From Marasmius tenuissimus (taxonomy: Eukaryota; Basidiomycota; Agaricomycetes; Agaricales; Marasmiaceae): a DNA stretch of 64,000 nucleotides. This document shows positions 23,001 to 32,449 of the stretch, in pieces; the stretch's first letter is position 1; each line of letters begins with the position of its first letter. A model generated the notes under the pieces. The model saw only the letters and a program-made list of their open reading frames with translations. It did not search any database and was not told the DNA's origin. The DNA lies in the NCBI GenBank assembly GCA_029532415.1, contig JAQOTA010000060.1, forward strand, positions 3,286,001 to 3,350,000. The letters are read 5' to 3'. Made by a program: the position numbers and the translations under genes.

Positions 23001-23591
23001 ACGTGCCATGGGCCCAGCCTAATCATCGTGAATGCATGCGGCTCTACTTCGGACTCAAACGGGCGCGTGAAGAGATTGTCCGCTTGAATGTGGAGATCCG
23101 CCGTTTGATCACTTACATGATTGACGAATATGCTGATCTCTTTCATGCTGCAGAGCGCTTATCTGAGGAGGGTAACGATAACCTTGCATTCGAAGTTCGC
23201 GAACGCATGCAGGCTATGGTCGAAATAGACGGCCACATCGCAATTCGACTCGTCCAAACAAGCGAGCTACAAGGCTTTACAGGTATGTTCAATGGTCATA
23301 CAACTCCGAGAGCTCTGACAAACGTTTTGTTACGTAGGAACTCTGGTGCCTGGCCGGAAGTTGAATCGGGATCCCGCCATTACTGATTCCGCCAGGCTCC
23401 CTGACTGGGCCCCAATTGTTCTTGGTCTAACGCGTACCTATGAACACTACGAATCTGCTCGACCCACTCGCAACCTATCTGATATTCTTCCTCCCTACGA
23501 CGGCGAAACCAACAATAACGAGAGTTTATTGGATTACTTCGAAGGGATTTCGACGGGATCTAGACCTGGCAACGACGGGTTGCTTGTATGA
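20041..23591 (+). CDS. KDZ transposase, 11 exons, 1006 aa
   Basis: Exons: 20041-20206, 20259-20469, 20524-20702, 20758-20966, 21017-21370, 21428-21690, 21739-22115, 22170-22389, 22445-22755, 22806-23282 and 23338-23591. These are 1007 codons with no stop and all phases matched. The catalytic KDZ domain is recognised by HHVCPPC, MAMDGNNSLK (putative first catalytic Asp), FFSVSGIFLSVCRHGHVL, DMRRSGELMKYPLAVVKALL, GYDIMCAFYRTLL, VPAFHGHAHNRKCQ and GVGLEDFEECERTFSESNHL. A long helical, charged region follows to the C-terminus. The N-terminal 130 residues are acidic and lack an obvious Cys-cluster domain. The enzyme should cut and move the element by acting on the 255-bp terminal repeats. It lies about 140 bp inside the left repeat, which probably carries its promoter. 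As an uninterrupted gene it is a candidate active transposase. Confidence 0.9.
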
Positions 23592-23748
23592 TATATTTTA
23601 GATATTTCCAATGGATCCACATGCTACGTGAACCATGAACATAAGAAGGACTCTCAATCATCGGTATTCATTACCCGATATTGATTTGGTTCTCCTTGGT
23701 ACGCACTTTTGACTCTCTTGTGGACTTCAATCTTGATTCTTTTCAGTC

Positions 23749-24345
23749 ATGAACGTCAACATAGTGAATCCATGGCATGAATGTTTGAGGCTTCAGGGGA
23801 AGGCAGAGAAACAGTGGCTCAGCCTCCGAGGGTATTCGGAAGAGGAGATCCCTCAATTGGTCCAAGCTCGAACGGATTTTCGGGCAGAAACAGTGGACCG
23901 CTATCGTGCGTTGTGAGTATCATCTCATGGGCTCTATCGCGATATTCAGGGTTCATATTTGACTTGATAGGATGCAAGATAAGATAAATGACCGGAACGA
24001 AATGGAGTGAGCACCTCACAAATATTTCCGATTAATGATTTTCATATGGAACTGTCCAGGCGGCGTATCCGGAAGTATTCTCATCGTTTGGCGCGTCCAT
24101 ATCCCCAACGGGGGGTGAAACCACACGATCTTGAGCAGTGGGCTCAGATGAAAGCTACTTGCAAAGGTCGGTTCGATAATCGGGAGGCAGAGATTTTACA
24201 GCTGGACAACATGATACGCCGGCTCGCACCTCCGAGGATTATTCTCAGGCGTCGGAGAAAGGTTCATGCTTCACCTGAAGTCGAAGTTGTCGTCTCGCAA
24301 ATGCTCACTGTTGTAGCTGACGGCGGAATCACACCTCAGAGTTAG
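23749..24345 (+). CDS. KDZ passenger gene 1, 161 aa, unknown
   Basis: Exons 23749-23912, 23971-24006 and 24060-24345 join in phase (162 codons). The protein is hydrophilic and charged, with a basic C-terminal half (PPRIILRRRRKVH) and a helical stretch around CKGRFDNREAEILQLDNMIRR. No domain was recognised. It starts about 160 bp after the transposase stop on the same strand. A splice into the transposase gene was considered, but the frames do not join. Confidence 0.6.
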
Positions 24346-24389
24346 AGTAGTCAATGGAATTGTTGATATTGAAGTAAGAAGATGCATTG

Positions 24390-25191
24390 TTACAGCCCAG
24401 CAATGTTGTACTTTAACAACAATGATGGATGAAACATTTTGAGAAACCGTCCATCGTGTCGGTCCTGCAAGGTTGAGTATTGTGTAACCGTCTCCTCGTC
24501 CAGCGTGCCCATCATGTCCTCCTCGAGCATAGCCATGTGGAACTCCTGCACACAAAGGCTGAGGGAGAACACAAACGAGTTCAACGCGCGGTACTTCTCC
24601 ACGAGAGGAACATTCCCGACGGTGAGCTCAATCCCGTGTGCAATCTTCGCGGATGTAATTTCGAGTGAGGCAAGAATGGCAAGCGGGTGATCAAGAGGCG
24701 AGCCAGCGGGACGATTGGCTTTCTTCCAGAGCATAAGTTCTTGGTAGAGATGCTCAAGGTATTGGGAAGGGTCATTGTTGACCTCCCTCTGCAACGTCAT
24801 CTTCATGGTCCGCAAATGGTGTTGATAGTATCTGAATGAAGGTCAGTCTCTTGATGCATTCTATAGGATAGCCCGTCGACGCACTCTGAATCCAGTTTGA
24901 ACCGCTCATTATCTTGCCTGTCACGATCATCCTCCCCAGCCCGGCGGGTGGAGATCTCTCGTCGCCGCTTAATTCTTCCTTGCCTGAAAGAAAGAACCAA
25001 GTCAATCTCGGCCACAATGCAATGAAATCTTGACTTACTGTGCTCGAACAAGGTCGCACTTGCGATTTTTGGCCTGTCGAATCAACTGTTTGCCCCATGA
25101 CAAGTGCCTGATTTTTCGATCAGTTGCAGAGGTGAGGATGTAATGGAAAGTATTACCGATATACTTTTTTGCTTCTGGCCGTGTCGGGCAT
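24390..25191 (-). CDS. KDZ passenger gene 2, 214 aa, unknown
   Basis: Exons 25157-25191, 25039-25107, 24885-24983 and 24390-24831 give 215 codons in phase. The N-terminus is basic (MPDTARSKKVYRHLSWGKQL) and continues with an Arg-rich helix (GRIKRRREISTRRAGEDDRD), which could bind nucleic acid. The C-terminal part is mixed and mildly hydrophobic. No known domain. It converges with passenger gene 1, leaving 44 bp between the two stop codons. Confidence 0.62.
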
Positions 25192-25251
25192 TGTTTTCAG
25201 TGAGAGGTGGTAGTGATGGTTCAAAGTCAAAGAGGTCAAGAAATTGATTGA

Positions 25252-26119
25252 TCATTGAAGTATAGGCGCTGGTGGACGGTCAGAGAAAACACTACGGTAA
25301 ATTGGAGACAGATCGACGAGCTCTACCCCATTCCCAATCTCTTCAACCTTTTTCTGTAGCTCTCCGGTCAATGCAATCATCTGGACCAAGAGATCTCGGT
25401 AAGCAGTGAAATCTCCTCGCTTCTCGTCCCAACTTTGTCCCACTTGTTCTCTGATTGCATAGAAATATTCGTCCTCAACAGCCTGATAGTCCATGAGCTT
25501 TCGCTCCAAGTATTTCCTCCAGTCGAGTAGAGGACTTTGGCCTGTGGCTTGTTTCGTTGAGCACCGTCGAGCCCATTGCTTCCAGCGAATGGTTGTTTTG
25601 CAGGCTGCTTCCAGGCACTTTTTGTCATCTGGCCCTGCAACAACTCGGTAGTCCTTCTTCATTTGTACCAGTTGGCCCTCCAACGTCCTGTAGTCAAGTA
25701 AGTACCACCCAAAGCAGTAGAGAGATACAATGACATACTTGATACATTCGCTGAGTCTCTCGGTTTTCGTCGATACTTCTTCGTTCACCTCGGTAGACTC
25801 TCTCCGCTGTAGAAGCTCCCTCTGTTTCTCTTTCTCTCTCACTTCCCGCCTTTTCTTGCGAAGTCGAATCCTGTAGAACTGGTTATATTGTAGCTTTAGA
25901 ATAAAGATTGAGACCCACCCCTCCTTCTCAATGGCCTTGTTTTGTTCCTCGCGCTTGAGCAACTTGTTACTGAGAATATCTGAACGATGCCTAAGAGGCG
26001 ACATTAAATAGCGATCTTCGGGGTAGTTGTGACATTTACTTGTTGTAGAACCTCTTGTTTTTGACCCGATTTGCTTCCTTGCGTTCGGCCTTGGTGTGAT
26101 ACAACTTGGGTCGAGGCAT
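25252..26119 (-). CDS. KDZ passenger gene 3, basic/coiled-coil protein, 239 aa
   Basis: Exons 26040-26119, 25919-25990, 25739-25870 and 25252-25687 give 240 codons in phase. The N-terminus MPRPKLYHTKAERKEANRVK resembles the basic, Asn/Arg-containing start seen in many mushroom proteins of unknown function and recalls a bZIP basic region. It is followed by Lys/Arg/Glu-rich coiled coil (RLRKKRREVREKEKQRELLQ). The C-terminal half has aromatic and charged residues with no known fold. A DNA-binding or adaptor role is plausible but inferred only from composition. Confidence 0.62.
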
Positions 26120-26597
26120 GAGTATGGGAGTAGCCAGGGAACCAGAGCAATCTCGCTCGCGCATACAGATCGCTTTCCTATTTCCTGACTTTTTCGTCAC
26201 CCTACCAATCACTTCAAACCCTTTGTAAAATGAAATTTATATGCCTTTGGACTTTGAATCCAATTTATCTAAGGTGTAAGTCAACCTCACAAGGATAGAC
26301 AAGTGATTCTTTGCTGGCTCGAGCCCTTGTTTTGTACAGTAATGTCAGTCACGTCAGCAGAGTTCCGGCGACTTGACAGAAGCTGTCAAGTCGGCAATCG
26401 TTTTCTCGCTCATATTCTCAATGTACCTGATCTGCTTTACTCAATTGTACTTCTACATTGGACTCTGCCATTGAACTCGGCTCTTACTCATACAAAATCA
26501 AGGAAGACGAAGACGAGAATACAATTATTGGGTCAAGACTTGGACTACGTAACAGCCGAGCGCGAAGTACTAGACGACATGACAAGAAGTTATATAC

Positions 26598-27587
26598 CTA
26601 CGAAAACGCCATTGCCAGCGACTCGAGATCCTGCAAGTCGTCCTGAACCTCTGACAGCTCCTTCATCTTCTGCTCCACGTTTTCGTTGGCCTGCAAGAGA
26701 GCTGTTCTCTCGTTGTCGAGACGGCGAAGACGGGCACGAAGGGGTTCCTGTTCCTCTTTGATGGCCTCGAGGCGAGCGGAATTATTGTCGATCGAGGTGC
26801 GTGCAGCCGCTAGCTCATTATCAACCTGAGCTAAGCGTTGACAAACCTCTGTGAGCGTGAACTGAGGTGGTGGTATATGAGCATGCTGAGCTTCTGGAAG
26901 CGCTCGGATGACTAGTATGGATAGTGTTAGCAAAAAGTCATTGACAAAAAAAGAGCTGTGAAAAAGTATGCAGTACTCACTGAGGGTCCGAGCCCACTTA
27001 TCTGTCGCAGTCAGAGTCAATGCCGAAATTTTTCGCTGTCCCAGGGGCTGGAAAGCAGAGTGGAGATCCTTCCGCACGTATAGGGCAATGTGCCTGTGGG
27101 AGGGTTTTCCGGACATGGAGGCTTGAGGACGCCAACGGAAGACAGCGGAGTCAGCTGGCTCAGTCCAGCTTGGACGCCCCGGCGTGAGTGACACTATCCT
27201 GGGGCTTTGTGGACCCGCATTGCGCCAGCTGTTCTCGGTGACTTCAAAGTCCTCGCTTGCCCAACCGTTGTTTCCGTTCCCCCAGGTATTGTTCGTCACC
27301 GTGTGCTGCGCGACCGAGTGTTGAGCATGCGGGGGGTTGTCCGAATTGCCAGGATTTCCGTTGAGAACCGAGGTAAGAGGGGCGTCCGATGGCATGAGTG
27401 GTGGAAGCTGGTCATCTTCTGAGACCTCGCCGGCACTGGAGGTTTCGTCAACAGCAATGGGATCGAGGACGTTGGTGACATCGGCATCAGGTTGTGTGGT
27501 AGTGTTGGAGGAGACAACAACAACATCGGTGTCGGAAGACTGGGATGAAAAATGAGCATTGGTGGAAGGAGAAGATGGAGTGTTCAT
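26598..27587 (-). CDS. KDZ passenger gene 4, C-terminal coiled coil, 306 aa
   Basis: Exons 26981-27587 and 26598-26911 give 307 codons. The first half is low-complexity, rich in Ser, Thr, Asp and Asn, and probably disordered. The last 80 residues form a clear heptad-like coiled coil (LAQVDNELAAARTSIDNNSA, then LRARLRRLDNERTALLQ). No catalytic motif was seen. It may be a structural or oligomerising partner of another element protein; that is speculation. Confidence 0.6.
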   Translation of the reverse strand: MNTPSSPSTNAHFSSQSSDTDVVVVSSNTTTQPDADVTNVLDPIAVDETSSAGEVSEDDQLPPLMPSDAPLTSVLNGNPGNSDNPPHAQHSVAQHTVTNNTWGNGNNGWASEDFEVTENSWRNAGPQSPRIVSLTPGRPSWTEPADSAVFRWRPQASMSGKPSHRHIALYVRKDLHSAFQPLGQRKISALTLTATDKWARTLSEYCILFHSSFFVNDFLLTLSILVIRALPEAQHAHIPPPQFTLTEVCQRLAQVDNELAAARTSIDNNSARLEAIKEEQEPLRARLRRLDNERTALLQANENVEQKMKELSEVQDDLQDLESLAMAFS

Positions 27588-27826
27588 GGCAGCGAGAAAG
27601 TGGGGTGAAAAGAACTAGAGGAACACAGACGGTGGTGGAAGCGTGAAGGATAATTTTTCGCGCCTTCCTTTGGGACTCAGGTTAAATACCAAACACCTCC
27701 TGCCAATTTGGGACACGCAACGGACCCCAATCACCACTCACACGCGCTTGTTTTCCAAGAAGAACGTGCAATACAAATACTTATCAGATTGATTGTGATA
27801 AAAGACGATACGAGGTGGTGAATAAT

Positions 27827-28756
27827 CTAGAGAGACATTCTAGCAACGACATCCTCAAGACCATTGTCCGCGAGCTGTGTAGCTAGAGGTGCGGTATTCT
27901 GGTAAACATTGAGAACCTCAATACTTCCGTCGAAGTACTGCTCAAAGTAGACTGTCCACGCTTGATGGTGTCGTGGATAACTCCTGTGGCGGGCCCTACT
28001 GACTCCAAGTACAAGACGAGCAACGTGGTTCCTGTGTGTCGGATCTCCGTCAGATTCATCAATGAAATGAAAAAGATAACCTGACTTCGGACTCACCAAT
28101 CTGTGAAGATACCGACCTCGATCCCTGCTGTGACTACATAGTAGACACTAGCCGGTTGAGGAACAATGAAATTACGGGGATGCGGAACCTTTCCAGGGTA
28201 TCGATCTTCGTAATGTGCGATGAGAGCTTCATCTTGACTTATGTCTCTTGATCCTGATGGTCGAGAACGTGAGCTTGAGCTAAATGATGATGTCGGGGAT
28301 GTCGTTGGAACGGAAGGGGAGTATGGGGATGGTTCACTTGAAGGTAACGGTCCAGAAGGTGTTGGCCCGGTGGTGGGTGGGGATGCCGGCGGTGCCTCCG
28401 ACTCGCTGTCTGTTTGCGAGTAAGATGGTGGCATTATCGTTCAATTCAACAAACTCACCGAGAGATGGGGCTGATTGAGTTTGTGAGGAGAGGCGACTTG
28501 GACAAGAGGGACTCTCGATGACTGTGACCGTGGTCGTCCTGGTAGTTGTACGTGCTAAAACTGAATTTTGAAGAAGATAAATGAGTATGGAAACGAAGCT
28601 TTGTGACGAAATCACCTCACCTTTATCAGAGCCCAGCTCAGTGGACGTCTCTGTGCGAGTCCGAGTACGACTTCGAGCTTTTGACGGTGTGGCTACAATG
28701 ATTTGAGTATGTAAAAAGCAGGTGAGAGTTCTGATATGAGGCTTACCTGTCGACAT
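27827..28756 (-). CDS. KDZ passenger gene 5, RNase H1 N-terminal-like domain, 233 aa
   Basis: Exons 28747-28756, 28621-28692, 28459-28560, 28097-28409 and 27827-28031 give 234 codons in phase; the first exon is only 10 nt. A long Ser/Pro/Thr-rich linker precedes a compact C-terminal domain: VYYVVTAGIEVGIFTDWNHV, then ARLVLGVSRARHRSYPRHH and AWTVYFEQYFDG. The pattern of YYVV, GIFT-W, a V-x-GV helix and an aromatic YF resembles the RNA:DNA-hybrid-binding domain at the N-terminus of RNase H1 and of caulimovirus-type proteins. There is no RNase H catalytic domain. If the match holds, the protein may bind nucleic acid during transposition. Confidence 0.58.
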
Positions 28757-29381
28757 AAGGCTTTGCTGGGACTGTGGGTGATATCGGACGGTGGAAAAAT
28801 TTTGTATGTGTGCAGGTGAAGTGAAGGGGGGAGGGAAGAATGGAATTCGCCACTTGCCAGATAGAGACACGAACGCGGATTCACACGGACCGGTTCAAAC
28901 AGCCGGACTTGCAGACGGAACTTGCCGAACGTGCTGTGCAAGAAATGTGTACGTCATGGCCCTGATCTCCACTGAACCTCGACTTCAGACGCACTGTGGA
29001 TCAACAAGTAGCTACAACCTGAAGAATGGCTGGCACCCCAAAGATAACAATTACTCGCAATCAAACCCAAACCCTTCGAGATTACATCTTCTGTTACCGA
29101 AACCATGTCAATTGGTCAACCAACTAGGCAAAACCTGAAGCAGAGTCACCCATGTGCGACTATCTGGCCCACCTTCAAGCAAATTGCAAATGGTACAAGA
29201 TGTACGGATGCTGAAAAAGCTCATGGGGATCGCGATTGTGACTTCTGTGAGTGCGGTAAAACTTTTTAGGGTGCTAGCAGCCCGTCCGAGTGTTTTTTTT
29301 GAATCTAGGTTCATTTGCCACAAATTCTCCGTCGATATACCTGCTCTCTTCCTCTCTCTTCACATCCTCTCACTACTATTT

Positions 29382-31613
29382 ATGCCTAAAAGGGTTGGCG
29401 TTCGCACTCAGTCGCGTGCAGATATGCTCGCAGCTAGGTATCACGCTGTTCCCCCTGGTGCTCTGATGGAGAAACGGACACATCACGCCACGACAAAACG
29501 TGCACCCATGCCTCGAGCAGAACGCAAGCGACGCCGACTTCAACGCAAGACACGAGACGTTGCTATCAAGAAGAAGATTGCGCAGCTTCGAAAGTATATT
29601 CTCCAGGAATGCCATAAGCTGGCGACAGAGTACAAGATGAAGGACCGGTACTTTCTGGACATGTTTTATCAAGGTGGACTCCGCATTAGGAAGCCTGCAA
29701 AACTCCCCAACGAATTCAATGCCTTCAAGTGGATGAAGGCACGTCAGAATCGCGAGGGTCAGCTTCTATAGCTCTCGTTTATCTATTTTTTTTTATCACT
29801 GACTACCCTCAACCACAGCTGGCCGCCCACCTATGACAATACAGGAGATCCAGACCGAGTTCAAGGCCGAGTATCACAAGCAGACGCCCCAGGAACGACA
29901 GAAGATGATGGACGACTTCAAGAACAATCGGGACGAGGAGAAGAGGGAGCGGCTGAAGAGACCCAGCATTGCAGAGAAAGTCGCTGACACGTCGTCTTGC
30001 CTCGCACAGATCATTGCGATTGTAAGTTGTGACCTTCCTTATCTACCTTCACTTTCTGGTTCTCACTCCTTCTCAGTTGACCGGTCTCAAACATCGTGTC
30101 GGGATCGAGGCCATGGTTCTTCTTGTGAAGAACAGGCCGGAGAAGATCATGAAACCACAATGGATATTCACAGACAACCGCATTGAACAGTATCTCTCGA
30201 CTCTCCTATGCGGCTGGAATACCTCGACCGTTGGCAAAAAGATTGAGGCTCTTGCAGTCTGTGGCTGCGATCCCACAAGTAAGTTTATGATCCTGGACAT
30301 TACGTGAAAGTTAACATCTGTGTTTTTAGAACTCATTCAAAGTCTAAAGGACCAAGCTTCGGCCCTGAAGCGGGAAATCACCTCTCTTATCCAAAACGCA
30401 CTTGGTACGTATTCAGCAGCTTCATATCACATTCAAACTCTGACTGAACTACGCTACAGATGAGGTGTGCTCTACGACAAATGTCACCATGCAGTACGAG
30501 CAATTCGACGCGCGCATCACCCTTCGCTATGGCGTGGTTTGCGAGGGATGGCCAAAGGGAGTGCCGTTTGTGAAGACAAGCAGTTTAGGGGGGTCCAACG
30601 ATACACTGTTCCTCGTGCGCGATGCCTGGCGTGATGGTGTTGCCAAGTTCCGGAAGCTGGATGCTGACGAGTTTGAGGCTTGGAAGGCGGCACGTGCGCA
30701 GGGTATACAGAACGGGACCGTCAAGCTGAAGCCGAGAAAGAAGCGCCGTGATGCCGGAGTGAAGAGAGGCCCGCAGGGAAAACCAAAAACCACTAAGGCA
30801 AGGGACGATTCTGATGAAGGGGATTCAGAATCGTCCGATGAAGAGTCTGACGAAGGGTCTGTTGAAGACAACACTCTGTCTACAGAGGTGAGAGAACTTT
30901 TTCTTCTTTCGCAACGGTAGTTAACCCTCGCTTCAAAGGTGCCGCCAGCAAAAAAACCCAGGCAACAGAAACCCACGAAACCGAAGGGCGGCCCGAAACC
31001 CACCAAGTCCAAATCAAGCGGCTCTGAAGCCAGTCCTGCCATCGCTCCCGTTCCCGCTCCCGCTCCCGCTCCCGCTCCACCCTCCCCTTCCATCCCTGAT
31101 CCAACTCCTCTTCCTCCCCGTCCATTACCGAAGCGCTTGCCTTCTGCAATCGAGAGAGAACAGCAGAACAATAGTCAGACTCCAGTTTCCAACGATCCAC
31201 CACCCTCCCCTGTTGTCGTAATAACGAACCCGAAGACAGACCTTGGCAACACAGATTCGGCCATGCCACTGGATGACGCAGCCATCGACCCTCTCTTACT
31301 CCACGATGTCCACAACCCTCCTGCGATCCAACTCACGGCCGGCCCGATGACCGGTATCGGCCAAACAACCACTGGTGCGTCCAGTGAGAGTGGAGACCCA
31401 CTCCCTCCAATGACCGCACCTGATAGCACGACACGCAAAGCAGGACAGAAGCGGAAGACAACGGAGGAGCCGACGGAGGAGCCTCAGAATGGTGGAGAGA
31501 ACACACACTCTCGGCCCAAGCGGGCCCGGGTAGCACCCAAGAAAAAACACTTGGGTGCGAGCACTCATCCTGCCACGCGTACGCGAGGGGAGGGATCTGA
31601 TAACGACGAGTAA
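29382..31613 (+). CDS. KDZ passenger gene 6, HMG-box-like protein, 652 aa
   Basis: Exons 29382-29757, 29819-30021, 30077-30278, 30330-30404, 30460-30887 and 30939-31613 give 653 codons without a stop. A basic N-terminus (MPRAERKRRRLQRKTRD) leads to a region reading NEFNAFKWMKARQNREGAG, then MTIQEIQTEFKAEYHKQTPQ and ERQKMMDDFKNN. Its spacing of N-AF--K, a central helix and a final helix after PQER recalls an HMG box. A conserved-looking middle domain follows (GLKHRVGIEAMVLLVKNRPE, GWNTSTVGKKIEAL). The C-terminus is long, acidic then Pro/Lys-rich and probably disordered, with an imperfect Pro-Ala repeat. The product is probably nuclear and DNA-associated. It reads outward toward the right terminal repeat. 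Confidence 0.66.
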
Positions 31614-32187
31614 GACCTTCCAACCATTTTGTTATTTGCGTTAATCTTCAGATAAATCGTGTATCATCGTGTATCATCGTGTATAATTGTACTACCTTGT
31701 TGCCCGTAATCGACACTTGTATGTTATTGGAAAGGAAACCGTCGACGTAGGATTCCGGCGGGTGCCAAGATAAGACTTGAGGTCAGGTCAAAAACAGCAG
31801 TAGGTAGAGATAGGTAGTCGCGTTCGTGGAGAGAGAGACGGGGAGAAACATGGACATCATTAATGAATATCGAGAGGAGAAGACCCCTTCCCCCCCTTAC
31901 GTTCTGTTACAGCCAGGCCATAGTTGTCCGAGCTTTCAACCTCAACTCTCTCATCACGCCTGCAACTTGACTGGCTCGTTTATGAGGGGAGAGCTTGGAA
32001 GAGTGCGTGTTAGACAGGGAAAAATTTATGAACAGTCTTGAAAAGGATGACTAGGTGAACAAGAAGAGGTAGTTGCAGGTGGATGAGCGACGAGAGAAAA
32101 ACCAGAATGTTGAGTATCATGTAGTGGGCGGATAGGGAAAAAAGTGTCGGATAGGCCAGAGTAGGCACGGGAGAAGGGAGCTGTCGT
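31614..32187. other. KDZ subterminal non-coding region
   Basis: No gene. A short tandem repeat of ATCGTGTATC occurs near 31660-31685. Confidence 0.5.
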
Positions 32188-32442
32188 GGGTGAAGGTGTG
32201 AGGTGATGAGTAAGCGTTGGTCAAAAAAGGAAGGGAGCGTCGGGAGGGAGGGCGCGGGGGCGGGAGCTTGCATGACTGAGAGGACTTGAGAGGATATGAG
32301 GGAAAGATCTTGAGGATAACGAGGGTATCTAAGGAAGTTATTGAGAGATGCGGCAGACCACATCAGTCCACCACAAACCAAATGGTTCCGGCGGCCCGGT
32401 TCTGCCCACTGGTTTGTAGTACAGGGGTGGGACGGTTAGGTG
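32188..32442 (-). repeat. KDZ right terminal inverted repeat, 255 bp
   Basis: The reverse complement of the left repeat; read outward-in on the minus strand it starts CACCTAACCGTCCCACCCCT. It is followed by the GAGAGGA duplication. Confidence 0.93.
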
Positions 32443-32449
32443 GAGAGGA
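32443..32449 (+). repeat. Target-site duplication of KDZ element, right copy
   Basis: GAGAGGA, identical to 19638-19644. Confidence 0.88.

Larger units (their letters stand above)
19645..32442 (+). mobile_element. Complete KDZ-family DNA transposon, 12.8 kb
   Basis: The element is bounded by inverted repeats at 19645-19899 and 32188-32442 that start CACCTAACCG and differ by only one base that I noticed (position 14). It is flanked by the 7-bp duplication GAGAGGA. Inside are seven genes whose exons all join in phase: a KDZ transposase (20041-23591), a small gene (23749-24345), four minus-strand genes between 24390 and 28756, and a plus-strand gene (29382-31613). KDZ (Kyakuja-Dileera-Zisupton) elements are a transposon superfamily expanded in mushroom genomes. 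Near-identical repeats and the absence of stops suggest recent movement and possible activity. The six non-transposase genes are unlikely to be captured host housekeeping genes, because none resembles one; they look like element-borne functions. Confidence 0.92.

Noticed and set aside
30527..31171. Long minus-strand frame rich in Gly, Ser and Ala
   Set aside because: Antisense of the low-complexity C-terminus of the plus-strand KDZ passenger gene.
19645..32442. TET/JBP dioxygenase in the KDZ element
   Set aside because: Looked for because of the known association, but no Fe(II)/2-oxoglutarate dioxygenase motifs were found in any of the seven genes.
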